Of a stretch of 64,000 nucleotides of DNA, positions 48,022 to 56,357 are shown in pieces (position 1 is the stretch's first letter; the number at the start of each line of letters is the position of its first letter). The stretch is from Mumia sp050632745 (GTDB lineage: Bacteria; Actinomycetota; Actinomycetes; Propionibacteriales; Nocardioidaceae), in the NCBI RefSeq assembly GCF_050632745.1, contig NZ_JBODSD010000002.1, positions 558,001 to 622,000 of the forward strand, in the 5' to 3' direction. Both the position numbers and the translations under genes were made by a program. Under the pieces are notes generated by a model, which saw only the letters and a list, made by a program, of their open reading frames with translations, was not told the DNA's origin and did no database searches.

Positions 48022-50166
48022 GTGCGCACACCACTCCTGCGCCGTGTGATCGGTGTGACCGCCGCCGTCGGGCTGGCCACGCTGACGCTCAGCGCCACCT
48101 CGGCCCCCGCCCACGCCCAGGCCGTGGGCTCCCCGGGTGACCCGACCATCACCGTCCCGATCAACGACAGCGCCGCCGGCGGCACGTACGACCAGGACTT
48201 CACCCGCGCCTACGCCGGCACGACCCCCGACGGCACCCCCGTCTACATCTACGTCCCGGAGGGCACGCCGCTCGACGGCTCCGCCCCGGGCGGTGTGGCC
48301 AGCCTGGATCCCGCGTGGGACCCGACCCCGGGCGACGACTTCACCCCCTGCTCCGAGGCCGACGCGGCGGACTTCACGCTGACGCAGGCCCAGATCGACG
48401 CCCTGGGCGACGAGCTGTCGAGCCAGATCGTCGCGGTCGACGAGGAGCACTACGGGCCGATGGACGCCGCGGACCCGTCCGACCCGGCGAGCGACTCGCT
48501 GGTGATGATGGTCTACAACGTGCAGGACGAGAACTACTACGACTGCGCGGAGACCACCTACACCGCCGGCTACTTCGCTCCCGACTTCATCGAGTCGGCC
48601 GGCATGAACGTCATCGTGATCGACGCCTTCGACTGGGCGAACCGCCTCGGGCCGAACGACGCCGAGTGGCGTGACGACGACCCGGAGAACGACCAGCCGG
48701 AGCTCTACGAGGGCGTCGTGGCGCACGAGCTCGAGCACCTCCTCCACAACTACAGCGACCCCGGCGAGCTGTCGTGGGTCGACGAGGGCCTGGCGGACTT
48801 CGCGGTCTTCCTCAACGGCTACGACGTGGGCGGCTCCCACCTCACGTACCAGCAGGTCTTCTACGCCGACACCTCCCTGACCCGCTGGGCGGGAGGCCTG
48901 GAGAACTACGGCGCGGCCTACACGTACTTCCAGTACCTCTGGGAGCAGGCGGGCGGCAACGGCGACGGGACGTACGAGCCCGACCTCACCTACGACGGCG
49001 CCGGCGGCGACCTGCTGATCAAGCTCGTCTTCGAGAACCAGGCCGACGGCATGGAGGGTGTCCAGGCGGCGATCGACCAGTTCAACGCCCAGACCTCCGG
49101 CCCGGACCTGCGCAGCGCGCGGGAGCTGTTCCAGGACTGGTCCGTCGCGGTGTACCTCGACGACGAGTCGTCCGAGCGGTGGGACATCAAGGCCGTCGAC
49201 TTCGGGGACCCGACGTTCACCTCGTGGACGATCGACATCGCCGACGAGCTCTACTGGGAGGGCCGGGGCAGCAACCAGGGCGCGCAGCCGGCGCCGAAGT
49301 GGCGCAACCGGACCAACGGCCAGTCCCCGACGGCGGTGCCGTTCGGCATGCAGGTCGAGCGGTTCCGCAACCCGGGCCCGAACGTGTCGGTCTCGCTCGA
49401 CGGCGACGACCAGACGCAGGTCGCGCCGCACACCGGGACGACCCACTGGTACGCCGGGTACGAGAGCCAGAGCGACAAGATCCTGGACGTCGACACCTCC
49501 GGCGCCGTCACGTCGCTGGACTTCTGGAGCTGGTACTTCATCGAGGAGGGCTGGGACTACGGCTTCGTCGAGGCCCTGGTCGACGGCACGTGGCAGACCG
49601 TCCCGCTCGTCGACGACAGCGGCACGGTGGTCACGACGAACACCGACCCGCACGGCGGCAACGCCGAGGGCAACGGGCTGACGGGAACCTCCGGCGGCGA
49701 GTACTTCGTCGACGACCCGGTCTACGTCCACCTGAGCGCGCAGCTGCCGGCGGGCACGACCGACGTCCGGATGCGCTACTCGACCGACGCCGCGTACCTC
49801 GACACCGGCTGGTTCGTCGACGACGTCCGCGTCAACGGCGCGGACGCGACGCTGTCGTCGGACGCCGACGGCTGGTTCGAGACCACGGGCATCCAGGACA
49901 ACGACTGGACGCTTCAGCTGGTGTCGAGCTGCGACCTCACGCCGGGCACGACCTCGGCCGGCGAGCTCACCGACGGTGCCGGCAACTACGTGTACCGCCT
50001 GAACGGCGACGAGATCACCGCGGGCGGCTTCAGCACGAAGTGCGCCAACGGCCCGAACCGGGACTTCGCGACGATCGTGTCGAACCTCCCGACCGGTGAC
50101 CTCACGTTCCTCGACGCCGACTACACCCTGACCGTGACGAACACGGGCAACGGCAAGAAGGGATAA
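48022..50166 (+). CDS. Secreted zinc metallopeptidase with C-terminal immune-inhibitor-A-like domain
   Basis: A 714-residue exported protein. The signal peptide (MRTPLLRRVIGVTAAVGLATL to APAHA) is followed by a gluzincin-type catalytic core with HELEHLLH near 230 and the third-ligand motif WVDEGLADFA. From about residue 450 there are beta-rich modules (SVSLDGDDQ, LDFWSWYFIEEGWDYGFVEA, WFVDDVRVNG) like the MAM/jelly-roll part of M6 immune-inhibitor A peptidases. The GTG at 48022 follows aaggaggaaa. It probably degrades extracellular protein. The strongest ribosome-binding site in its surroundings lies inside a potential inhibitory helix. Confidence 0.88.
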   Translation: MRTPLLRRVIGVTAAVGLATLTLSATSAPAHAQAVGSPGDPTITVPINDSAAGGTYDQDFTRAYAGTTPDGTPVYIYVPEGTPLDGSAPGGVASLDPAWDPTPGDDFTPCSEADAADFTLTQAQIDALGDELSSQIVAVDEEHYGPMDAADPSDPASDSLVMMVYNVQDENYYDCAETTYTAGYFAPDFIESAGMNVIVIDAFDWANRLGPNDAEWRDDDPENDQPELYEGVVAHELEHLLHNYSDPGELSWVDEGLADFAVFLNGYDVGGSHLTYQQVFYADTSLTRWAGGLENYGAAYTYFQYLWEQAGGNGDGTYEPDLTYDGAGGDLLIKLVFENQADGMEGVQAAIDQFNAQTSGPDLRSARELFQDWSVAVYLDDESSERWDIKAVDFGDPTFTSWTIDIADELYWEGRGSNQGAQPAPKWRNRTNGQSPTAVPFGMQVERFRNPGPNVSVSLDGDDQTQVAPHTGTTHWYAGYESQSDKILDVDTSGAVTSLDFWSWYFIEEGWDYGFVEALVDGTWQTVPLVDDSGTVVTTNTDPHGGNAEGNGLTGTSGGEYFVDDPVYVHLSAQLPAGTTDVRMRYSTDAAYLDTGWFVDDVRVNGADATLSSDADGWFETTGIQDNDWTLQLVSSCDLTPGTTSAGELTDGAGNYVYRLNGDEITAGGFSTKCANGPNRDFATIVSNLPTGDLTFLDADYTLTVTNTGNGKKG

Positions 50167-50176
50167 CGCTCGCGGG

Positions 50177-50206
50177 GAGGGCGGGCCCGTGACGGGGCCC
50201 GCCCTC
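50177..50206 (+). terminator. Strong terminator hairpin after the secreted peptidase gene
   Basis: A perfect 12-bp GC stem (50177-50188 with 50195-50206) with a 6-nt loop lies 10 nt after the stop codon. It lacks a T tract, as is common for actinobacterial terminators. Confidence 0.8.
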
Positions 50207-50243
50207 TCGCGCTGTGAGGTGCCTCACCCCTAGGGTGTGCGCC

Positions 50244-51134
50244 ATGGACTCCGCGCTCAGCACGGTCGGGCTGCCGATCGCCCTCGGCATCATCATGTTC
50301 GGTCTCGGCCTCTCGCTGACCGTCGACGACTTCCGACGGGTCGGACGACACCCTCGAGCCGTGCTGGTGGCTCTCGGCTGCCAGCTCCTGCTGCTCCCCG
50401 CGCTCTGCTTCGGCCTGGTCCTGCTCTTCGACCTCCCGCCGCTGCTGGCGGTCGGCATGATGCTGCTCGCGGCGTCGCCGGGCGGCACCAGCGCCAACCT
50501 CTACAGCCACCTCTTCCGCGGCGACGTCGCCCTCAACGTGACGCTGACCGCGATCAACTCGATCATCGCGATCGTCTCGCTCCCCCTCATCACCAACCTC
50601 GCCATCGCGTACTTCGAGGCCGACAGCTCGGTGTCCCTGCAGTTCACCAAGGTTGTCGAGGTGTTCGCGATCGTCCTCCTGCCCGTGGCGCTCGGCATGG
50701 CCGTCCGCGCGGCGCGCCCGGCCTTCGCGGCGAGGATGGACAAGCCGGTCCGCATCGCCTCGGCGGTCATCCTCGCCGTGCTCGTCCTCGGCATCCTCGT
50801 CGACCAGCGCGAGAACGTCGCCGAGTACGCCGCGAAGGTCGGCGCGGTCGCGACGCTGTTCTGCCTCCTGAGCCTCGCGGTCGGCTTCCTGGTCCCGCGG
50901 TGGGCCGGCGTCACCGAGCGCCAGGCGGTCGCGTCGTCGTTCGAGATCGGCGTGCACAACGCGACCCTCGCCATCTACGTCGCGGTCGAGGTGCTCGACG
51001 AGGTCGAGATCTCCGTCCCGGGCGCGGTGTACGGCCTGGTCATGTTCTTCGTCGCGGCGGCATGGGGTGTCGTCCTCACGCGCTACCTCGTTCGCCGTGA
51101 CGACCACGACGACCGCGTCGCCGCCGGCGTCTGA
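50244..51134 (+). CDS. Bile acid:sodium symporter (BASS) family transporter
   Basis: A 296-residue membrane protein with about nine helices. It has the family motifs LAASPGGTSANLYSHLFRGD and SFEIGVHNATLAIYVAV, which form the crossed-helix sodium sites. BASS proteins import organic acids with Na+; the bacterial substrates include pantoate, pyruvate and bile acids, so the substrate is open. The ATG at 50244 begins the first helix. Confidence 0.92.
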   Translation: MDSALSTVGLPIALGIIMFGLGLSLTVDDFRRVGRHPRAVLVALGCQLLLLPALCFGLVLLFDLPPLLAVGMMLLAASPGGTSANLYSHLFRGDVALNVTLTAINSIIAIVSLPLITNLAIAYFEADSSVSLQFTKVVEVFAIVLLPVALGMAVRAARPAFAARMDKPVRIASAVILAVLVLGILVDQRENVAEYAAKVGAVATLFCLLSLAVGFLVPRWAGVTERQAVASSFEIGVHNATLAIYVAVEVLDEVEISVPGAVYGLVMFFVAAAWGVVLTRYLVRRDDHDDRVAAGV

Positions 51135-51141
51135 GGCGGGG

Positions 51142-52134
51142 TCAGAGGTCGCAGCGGAACTCGCCCATCAGCGCGGCGAGCCGGAACCCCATCGCCTCGT
51201 TGACCGCGATCATCGGGGCGTTCTCGACCGCGTTCCAGGTGTGCAGGAGCGTCCGTGGCGCGAGCTCATCGGCCGCCGCCCGGTGGTTCGCCACCTTCAT
51301 CGCGAGACCGAGCCGGTGACCGCGGTGGCCGGGCAGCACGATCGTGTCCCACTGGAAGGCGTTCACCGGGTCGGTGGCCGGGACGACGATCTGGGTGTGC
51401 CCCGCGGCGGTGCCGTCGTCGGCCACGGCCACGGTCGTCCACGACGTACGCTGCTGCGCGGCGAGCTCGGCCTCCTCGGTGCGGACGCGCTCGGGCGGGT
51501 AGTCCTCCTTCTCCCAGCCCATGTCTCCCGACGGCGCCTCGACCGCCATCACCGACCGCATCGCCGCGTACGCCTCGACGACGTCCTCCGGGACCGGTCC
51601 GCGCCAGGTGCGCAGGGTGTACGCCGTGTGGTGCGCAGCCGCGGACTCGGCCAGCCGGCCCAGCAGCGCGTCGTCGGCCGGCAGGTCGAGCACCCGCTGC
51701 GCCTCGACGAGACCGAGCCGGAAGCCGTGCACGCGCAGGAGCTCGGCGTCCGGCCCCTCGTCCTCGCCGGGCACCCACTTCGCGATGGATTCGAGGCGGC
51801 TGCGACCGAGCAGCCGCACGCGCTCCTTGAGATGGTCGACGAACGGGCCGAAGTGGTTGCGGTGCTCGGGCAGGACGGCGATGTCGGCCCACGCGGTCTC
51901 GGTGTTGTCGCGCAGCGGCACCTCGAGCGAGCAGGTCGCGACGACCTCGCCGTCGTCGAGGCGTGCCCACAGCAGCGTGCGCGCGGTCCACGGGTCGACG
52001 GTGCGTGCCACTGCCGTGAGCTCGGTCAGCGTCCACGGCGTGCCGTACGGACGGGCCGACTCGACGCGGTGCTCGTGCTCGTGGAACACGGCCAGCGCGT
52101 GGTCGTCGGCCGCGTCGATCTCCTCGATGCGCAT
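51142..52134 (-). CDS. Double-domain GNAT acetyltransferase (paralogue)
   Basis: A 330-residue tandem GNAT protein. The first fold is divergent (AVLPEHRNHFGPFVDHLKERV); the second has VLPGHRGHRLGLAMKVANHR and HTWNAVENAPMIAVNEAMGFR. It shares layout and the HTWNAxENAPM motif with the protein at 12183-13292. The ATG at 52134 fits. The N-terminal fold lacks the classic RGxGxG/A, so only the C-terminal site may bind acetyl-CoA. Substrate unknown. Confidence 0.87.
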   Translation of the reverse strand: MRIEEIDAADDHALAVFHEHEHRVESARPYGTPWTLTELTAVARTVDPWTARTLLWARLDDGEVVATCSLEVPLRDNTETAWADIAVLPEHRNHFGPFVDHLKERVRLLGRSRLESIAKWVPGEDEGPDAELLRVHGFRLGLVEAQRVLDLPADDALLGRLAESAAAHHTAYTLRTWRGPVPEDVVEAYAAMRSVMAVEAPSGDMGWEKEDYPPERVRTEEAELAAQQRTSWTTVAVADDGTAAGHTQIVVPATDPVNAFQWDTIVLPGHRGHRLGLAMKVANHRAAADELAPRTLLHTWNAVENAPMIAVNEAMGFRLAALMGEFRCDL

Positions 52135-52183
52135 CTCGTCACCGTAGGAGCACCGGGGCCCGGGACGCACGCGGGTTTTGCGG

Positions 52184-53530
52184 CTAGAGCGCGAGCGCGG
52201 TGCCGACCACGGCGGCCAGACGGTGCGCCACCGACTCGGCGTGCTCGCTGGTCCCCGCCTCGACCATGACGCGCACCAGCGGCTCGGTGCCCGACGGACG
52301 CAGCAGGACACGTCCCGTCGCACCGAGCTCGTCGGTCGCCTCGGCGACGGCCGCCGCGACCACCGGATCGGTGCCGGCGCGCGACTTGTCCACGCCGGGG
52401 ACGTTGACGAGCACCTGCGGCAGCCGGCGCATCACCGCACCGAGGTCGGCCAGCGAGCGCCCCGTGCGGACCATGCGGCTCGCGACCGCGAGGGCCGTGA
52501 GGACGCCGTCGCCGGTGGTCGCGTGGTCGCTCATGATCACGTGGCCGGACTGCTCGCCCCCGAGGTTGAACCCGCGGTCGCGCATCGCCTCGAGCACGTA
52601 GCGGTCACCGACGGCCGTCTGGACCACGGTCAGGCCCTGCGCCTCCATGGCCTGCACGAAGCCGAGGTTGGACATGACGGTCGCGACGACCGTGTCCTCG
52701 ACGAGGCGGCCCTCCTCCTTCAGCGCGAGCGCGAGGATGGCGAGGATCTGGTCACCGTCGACCATCACACCGTCGGCGGAGACGGCGAGGCAGCGGTCGG
52801 CGTCGCCGTCGAAGGCGAAGCCGGCGTCGGCGCCGTGCTCGAGCACGGCGCGCTGGAGGTCCTCGGGGTGCGTCGACCCGCAGGCGTCGTTGATGTTGAG
52901 CCCGTCGGGCTCGGCGTGGATCGCGACGACCTCGGCGCCGAGGGCGCGGAACGCGCGCGGTCCGACCTCCGACGCGGCGCCGTTGGCGCAGTCCAGCACG
53001 ATCCGCATGCCGTCGAGCCGCTGCTCGATCGCGGCGACGAGGTGCCGCTCGTACGTCCGCAGCGCGGTGTGGCTGTCGCCGATCCGGCCCACAGAGGCAC
53101 CGGTCGGCCGCTGCCACGGCTGCTCGAGGGCGTGCTCGATCTCGTCCTCGATGGCGTCGTCGAGCTTGAGACCGCCCCGCGCGAGGAACTTGATGCCGTT
53201 GTCGGGCATCGGGTTGTGGCTCGCGGAGATCATGACGCCCATGTCGGCGGACAGCGCGGACGTCAGGTACGCGGTGCCCGGTGTGGGGACGACACCGAGA
53301 CGGTGCACGTCGACCCCCGCAGACGCGAGACCCGCGACCACCGCAGCCTCGAGAAACTCTCCCGAGGCGCGAGGATCGCGGGCCACGACTGCGGTGGGCC
53401 GCTGGTCGGCGAAGGCGCCGGTCTCCCCCAGCACGTGGGCTGCAGCCACGGCGAGGTCGACCGCCAGCTCGGCCGTGAGGTCGTCGTTGGCGACCCCGCG
53501 GACGCCGTCGGTTCCGAAGATCCGACCCAC
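52184..53530 (-). CDS. glmM: Phosphoglucosamine mutase
   Basis: This 448-residue enzyme interconverts glucosamine-6-phosphate and glucosamine-1-phosphate, following GlmS. It opens GRIFGTDGVRGVAN. The phosphoserine is in MISASHNPMPDNGIK, the metal loop is FDGDADRCLAV, the sugar loop GGEQSGHVI, and the phosphate-binding RPSGTEPLVRVMVE lies near the end. It follows rpsI at 10 nt in the rplM-rpsI-glmM operon. Confidence 0.97.
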   Translation of the reverse strand: MGRIFGTDGVRGVANDDLTAELAVDLAVAAAHVLGETGAFADQRPTAVVARDPRASGEFLEAAVVAGLASAGVDVHRLGVVPTPGTAYLTSALSADMGVMISASHNPMPDNGIKFLARGGLKLDDAIEDEIEHALEQPWQRPTGASVGRIGDSHTALRTYERHLVAAIEQRLDGMRIVLDCANGAASEVGPRAFRALGAEVVAIHAEPDGLNINDACGSTHPEDLQRAVLEHGADAGFAFDGDADRCLAVSADGVMVDGDQILAILALALKEEGRLVEDTVVATVMSNLGFVQAMEAQGLTVVQTAVGDRYVLEAMRDRGFNLGGEQSGHVIMSDHATTGDGVLTALAVASRMVRTGRSLADLGAVMRRLPQVLVNVPGVDKSRAGTDPVVAAAVAEATDELGATGRVLLRPSGTEPLVRVMVEAGTSEHAESVAHRLAAVVGTALAL

Positions 53531-53540
53531 GGCTCCGCCG

Positions 53541-54050
53541 TCAGCGCTTGCTGTACTGAGGTGCCTTGCGGGCCTTCTTGAGGCCGGCCTTCTTGCGCTC
53601 CTTGGCGCGGGCGTCGCGCGTGAGCAGCCCGGCCTTCTTGAGGGTCGGCCGGTTCGACTCCTCGTCGACCGCGTTGAGCGCGCGGGCGACGCCGAGGCGC
53701 AGGGCGCCGGCCTGGCCCGTCATGCCACCGCCGGTGACCCGGGCGATGACGTCGAAGCTCTCGCCCAGGCCAGTCGAGGCGAAGGCCTCCTTGGCGATCT
53801 GCTGGTGCAGCTTGTTGGGGAGGTACTCCTCGAGCGGCTTCCCGTTGACCGTCCAGGTGCCGGTGCCCGGCACGATGCGGACGCGTGCGACGGCCTCCTT
53901 GCGACGGCCGGTCGCGGCCGCGGGGGCGATGATCGACGAACGAGCCGCCGACTCCGCGCTCGGGGCGGTCTCGGAGGTGTAGGCAACGCCCTCGGCGTTG
54001 GTCGTGTACTCGTCGGTCGTGTCGACGGTCTCGGTGCTGGACTCGGCCAC
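53541..54050 (-). CDS. rpsI: 30S ribosomal protein S9
   Basis: A 169-residue S9. The conserved body starts at GRRKEAVARVRIVPGTG and ends in the universal RKAPQYSKR, whose terminal Arg reaches the P-site tRNA. The first 45 residues are an acidic, Thr/Glu/Ser-rich extension typical of actinobacterial S9. The GTG at 54050 has gagg at 7-8 nt; the GTG at 54062 is possible. Confidence 0.97.
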   Translation of the reverse strand: MAESSTETVDTTDEYTTNAEGVAYTSETAPSAESAARSSIIAPAAATGRRKEAVARVRIVPGTGTWTVNGKPLEEYLPNKLHQQIAKEAFASTGLGESFDVIARVTGGGMTGQAGALRLGVARALNAVDEESNRPTLKKAGLLTRDARAKERKKAGLKKARKAPQYSKR

Positions 54051-54074
54051 GTTGATCCTCACTGCTTCCTGGGC

Positions 54075-54518
54075 CTACTGGGCGATCTGCGTGATCTCGA
54101 AGGTCTGCGGCTGCTGAGCGGCGTGCGGGTGCTCGGGGCCGGAGTAGACCTTCAGCTTCTTCATGAGCGCGCGGCCGAGGCGGTTCTTGGGGAGCATGCC
54201 CCAGACGGCCTTCTCGACAGCCTTGCGCGCGTCCTTGTCGAGCAGGTCGCCGTAGGCCACCTGCTTGAGACCACCCGGGTAGCCGCTGTGGCGGTAGGCG
54301 AGCTTGTCCTCGCGCTTGTTGCCGGAGAGGGCGACCTTCTCCGCGTTGACGATGATGACGAAGTCACCGTTGTCGACGTGCGGGGCGAACGTCGGCTTGT
54401 GCTTGCCGCGAAGCAGGGTCGCGGTCTGGACGGCGAGACGCCCAAGCACCACGTCAGATGCGTCGATGACGTGCCACTTGCGGTCGACGTCACCAGGCTT
54501 CGGGCTGTACGTGCGCAC
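54075..54518 (-). CDS. rplM: 50S ribosomal protein L13
   Basis: A 147-residue L13 (VRTYSPKPGDVDRKWHVIDA, VLGRLAVQTATLLRGKHKP, GMLPKNRLGRALMKKLKVY). It is an early-assembly protein of the large subunit. The GTG at 54518 follows gaaggtag. It is the first gene of rplM-rpsI-glmM. Confidence 0.97.
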   Translation of the reverse strand: MRTYSPKPGDVDRKWHVIDASDVVLGRLAVQTATLLRGKHKPTFAPHVDNGDFVIIVNAEKVALSGNKREDKLAYRHSGYPGGLKQVAYGDLLDKDARKAVEKAVWGMLPKNRLGRALMKKLKVYSGPEHPHAAQQPQTFEITQIAQ

Positions 54519-54608
54519 GCTAGTTCTACCTTCGTATGGATGGGGACTGATGGTGCACCGAGACGGACGCAGCAGAGCCGCATCGGCATCAAGGCACAAC
54601 GACGTACA

Positions 54609-54638
54609 AGAATAACGGTCCGCATCGGGCTCGGTCAA
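54609..54638 (-). promoter_or_regulatory. Promoter of the rplM-rpsI operon
   Basis: TTGACC (54638-54633) and TATTCT (54614-54609) are separated by 18 bp on the minus strand. The predicted start near 54602 gives a leader of about 84 nt before the rplM GTG. No clear L13-leader structure was recognised. Confidence 0.7.
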
Positions 54639-54883
54639 AACGGGCCGTCCGCGGGCTGTCTACAGAAGGCACGTCGTACGCCTGACGCACCGCCTCGATC
54701 CTACCGCGCCACCCCAAGAGGGCCGGCGCCCGGAGGTCACTTCGCGTACCGGAGAGCGGACCCGGATGAACGTTCTCTTGTCGGACGCAATAAGTTGGAG
54801 GGGGTCCGAACACCCCAGGGGACCCCGATTCGAGCGGCGCATCGACCCAGCGTGCGCACGCCACGGCACAAGGAGACCTCCTC
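54639..54883. other. Divergent gap between rplM promoter and gltA
   Basis: No gene is supported in the 365 bp between rplM and gltA. Apart from the rplM promoter, the gltA side holds a hairpin, ggggtcc (54801-54807) with ggacccc (54820-54826), and the Shine-Dalgarno aaggaga before the GTG. Short frames here have no family resemblance. Confidence 0.6.
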
Positions 54884-56197
54884 GTGACAGACGCCACGCC
54901 GTCGAGTGACGGCCAGACCTTGACCGTCCGGGACGACCGGACCGGCAAGGAGTACGTGCTCCCGATCGTCGACGGGACGATCCGGGCGAGCGACCTCGGC
55001 AAGATCCGGGTCAGCGACGACGAACCCGGCATCGCCTCGTACGACCCGGGGTTCACCAACACCGCCTCCACCCGCTCGGCCGTCACCTACATCGACGGCG
55101 AGAAGGGCATCCTGGAGTACCGCGGCTACCCGATCGAGCAGCTGGCGGAGAAGTCCACCTTCCTCGAGGTCGCCTACCTGCTGATCCACGGCGACCTGCC
55201 GACGAAGGACCAGTACGACTCGTGGGTGCACGACATCACGTTCCACACGTTCGTGCACGAGAACATCAAGTCCCTCATGCAGGGCTTCCGCTACGACGCG
55301 CACCCGATGGGCATGCTGCTGTCGGCGGTCGGCGGCCTCTCGACGTTCTACCCCGAGGCCCGCAACATCCACGACGCGGACACCCGGCACCTCCAGATCG
55401 TCCGCATGATCGCCAAGATGCCGACGCTCGGCGCCTGGTCGTTCCGTCACGCGCAGGGCAAGCCCTACGTCTACCCGGACAACGACCTGTCGTACGCCGA
55501 GAACTTCCTCGCGATGCTCTTCAAGATGAGCGAGGCGAAGTACGAGGCCGACCCGCGCCTCGTCAAGGCGCTCGAGGTGCTCTTCATCCTCCACGCCGAC
55601 CACGAGCAGAACTGCTCCACCAACGCGGTGCGCTCGGTCGGCTCGAGCCAGGTCGACCCCTACTCGGCGGTCTCGGCCGGCATCGGCGCGCTCTACGGCC
55701 CGCTGCACGGCGGCGCCAACGAGGCCGTCCTCAAGATGCTGCGCCGCATCGGTGACGTCAGCAACGTCCCGGCGTTCATCGAGGGCGTCAAGGCCGGCAA
55801 CGAGCGCCTGATGGGCTTCGGCCACCGGGTCTACAAGAACTACGACCCGCGCGCCACGATCATCAAGAAGGCCACCGACGACGTCTTCGAGGTCACCGGG
55901 GTCAACCCGCTGCTCAAGATCGCCGTGGAGCTGGAGAAGATCGCGCTCGAGGACGAGTACTTCGTCAAGCGCAAACTCTACCCCAACGTGGACTTCTACT
56001 CCGGCCTCATCTACGAGGCGCTGCAGTTCCCGCCGGAGATGTTCACCGTGCTGTTCGCGATCCCGCGCACGGCCGGCTGGCTGGCGCAGTGGCTCGAGCT
56101 GGTCAACGACCCGGAGCAGAAGATCGCGCGTCCGAAGCAGATCTACACCGGCGGGCGTGGCCTCACGTTCCCGTCGCGCGAGGAGCGCTGGGCCTGA
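54884..56197 (+). CDS. gltA: Citrate synthase
   Basis: This 437-residue type II (hexameric-class) citrate synthase condenses oxaloacetate and acetyl-CoA. The N-terminal beta region (GKEYVLPIVDGTIRASDLG) marks the long form. Catalytic residues are visible in LHADHEQNCSTNAVR, GPLHGGANEAVLKML, GFGHRVYKNYDPR and DFYSGLIYEAL. The GTG at 54884 is 7 nt after aaggaga. Confidence 0.98.
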   Translation: MTDATPSSDGQTLTVRDDRTGKEYVLPIVDGTIRASDLGKIRVSDDEPGIASYDPGFTNTASTRSAVTYIDGEKGILEYRGYPIEQLAEKSTFLEVAYLLIHGDLPTKDQYDSWVHDITFHTFVHENIKSLMQGFRYDAHPMGMLLSAVGGLSTFYPEARNIHDADTRHLQIVRMIAKMPTLGAWSFRHAQGKPYVYPDNDLSYAENFLAMLFKMSEAKYEADPRLVKALEVLFILHADHEQNCSTNAVRSVGSSQVDPYSAVSAGIGALYGPLHGGANEAVLKMLRRIGDVSNVPAFIEGVKAGNERLMGFGHRVYKNYDPRATIIKKATDDVFEVTGVNPLLKIAVELEKIALEDEYFVKRKLYPNVDFYSGLIYEALQFPPEMFTVLFAIPRTAGWLAQWLELVNDPEQKIARPKQIYTGGRGLTFPSREERWA

Positions 56198-56220
56198 CGG
56201 CCGAGCACCGCTCGCCCTGT

Positions 56221-56259
56221 CACCGAGGGCCTGTCCGCACTGCGGGCAGGCCCTCGGTG
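56221..56259 (+). terminator. Terminator after gltA
   Basis: A 13-bp perfect stem (56221-56233 with 56247-56259), extended inward by ccgc/gcgg, lies 24 nt after the gltA stop. Confidence 0.85.
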
Positions 56260-56286
56260 CGTCTGTGCCACCCGCGCGGGCGTCGA

Positions 56287-56306
56287 ACTTGAACCCAGTT
56301 TCAAGT
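56287..56306. promoter_or_regulatory. Operator-like palindrome upstream of the reductase gene
   Basis: ACTTGAA-CCCAGT-TTCAAGT is a perfect 7-6-7 inverted repeat. It overlaps the likely -35 of a promoter whose -10 is TACAGT (56324-56329), 29 nt before the ATG. The same motif, with one arm mismatch, lies in the SDR/TetR divergent promoter at 61821-61840. It is probably the binding site of that TetR protein. Confidence 0.7.
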
Positions 56307-56357
56307 GGCGGCTCACGTCCGCCTACAGTGACCGGAGGCCGACACAGGAGGAACGCC

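Noticed and set aside
54519..54608. L13 leader regulatory RNA
   Set aside because: The roughly 84-nt leader has no recognisable L13-leader consensus; it was left as part of the promoter description.
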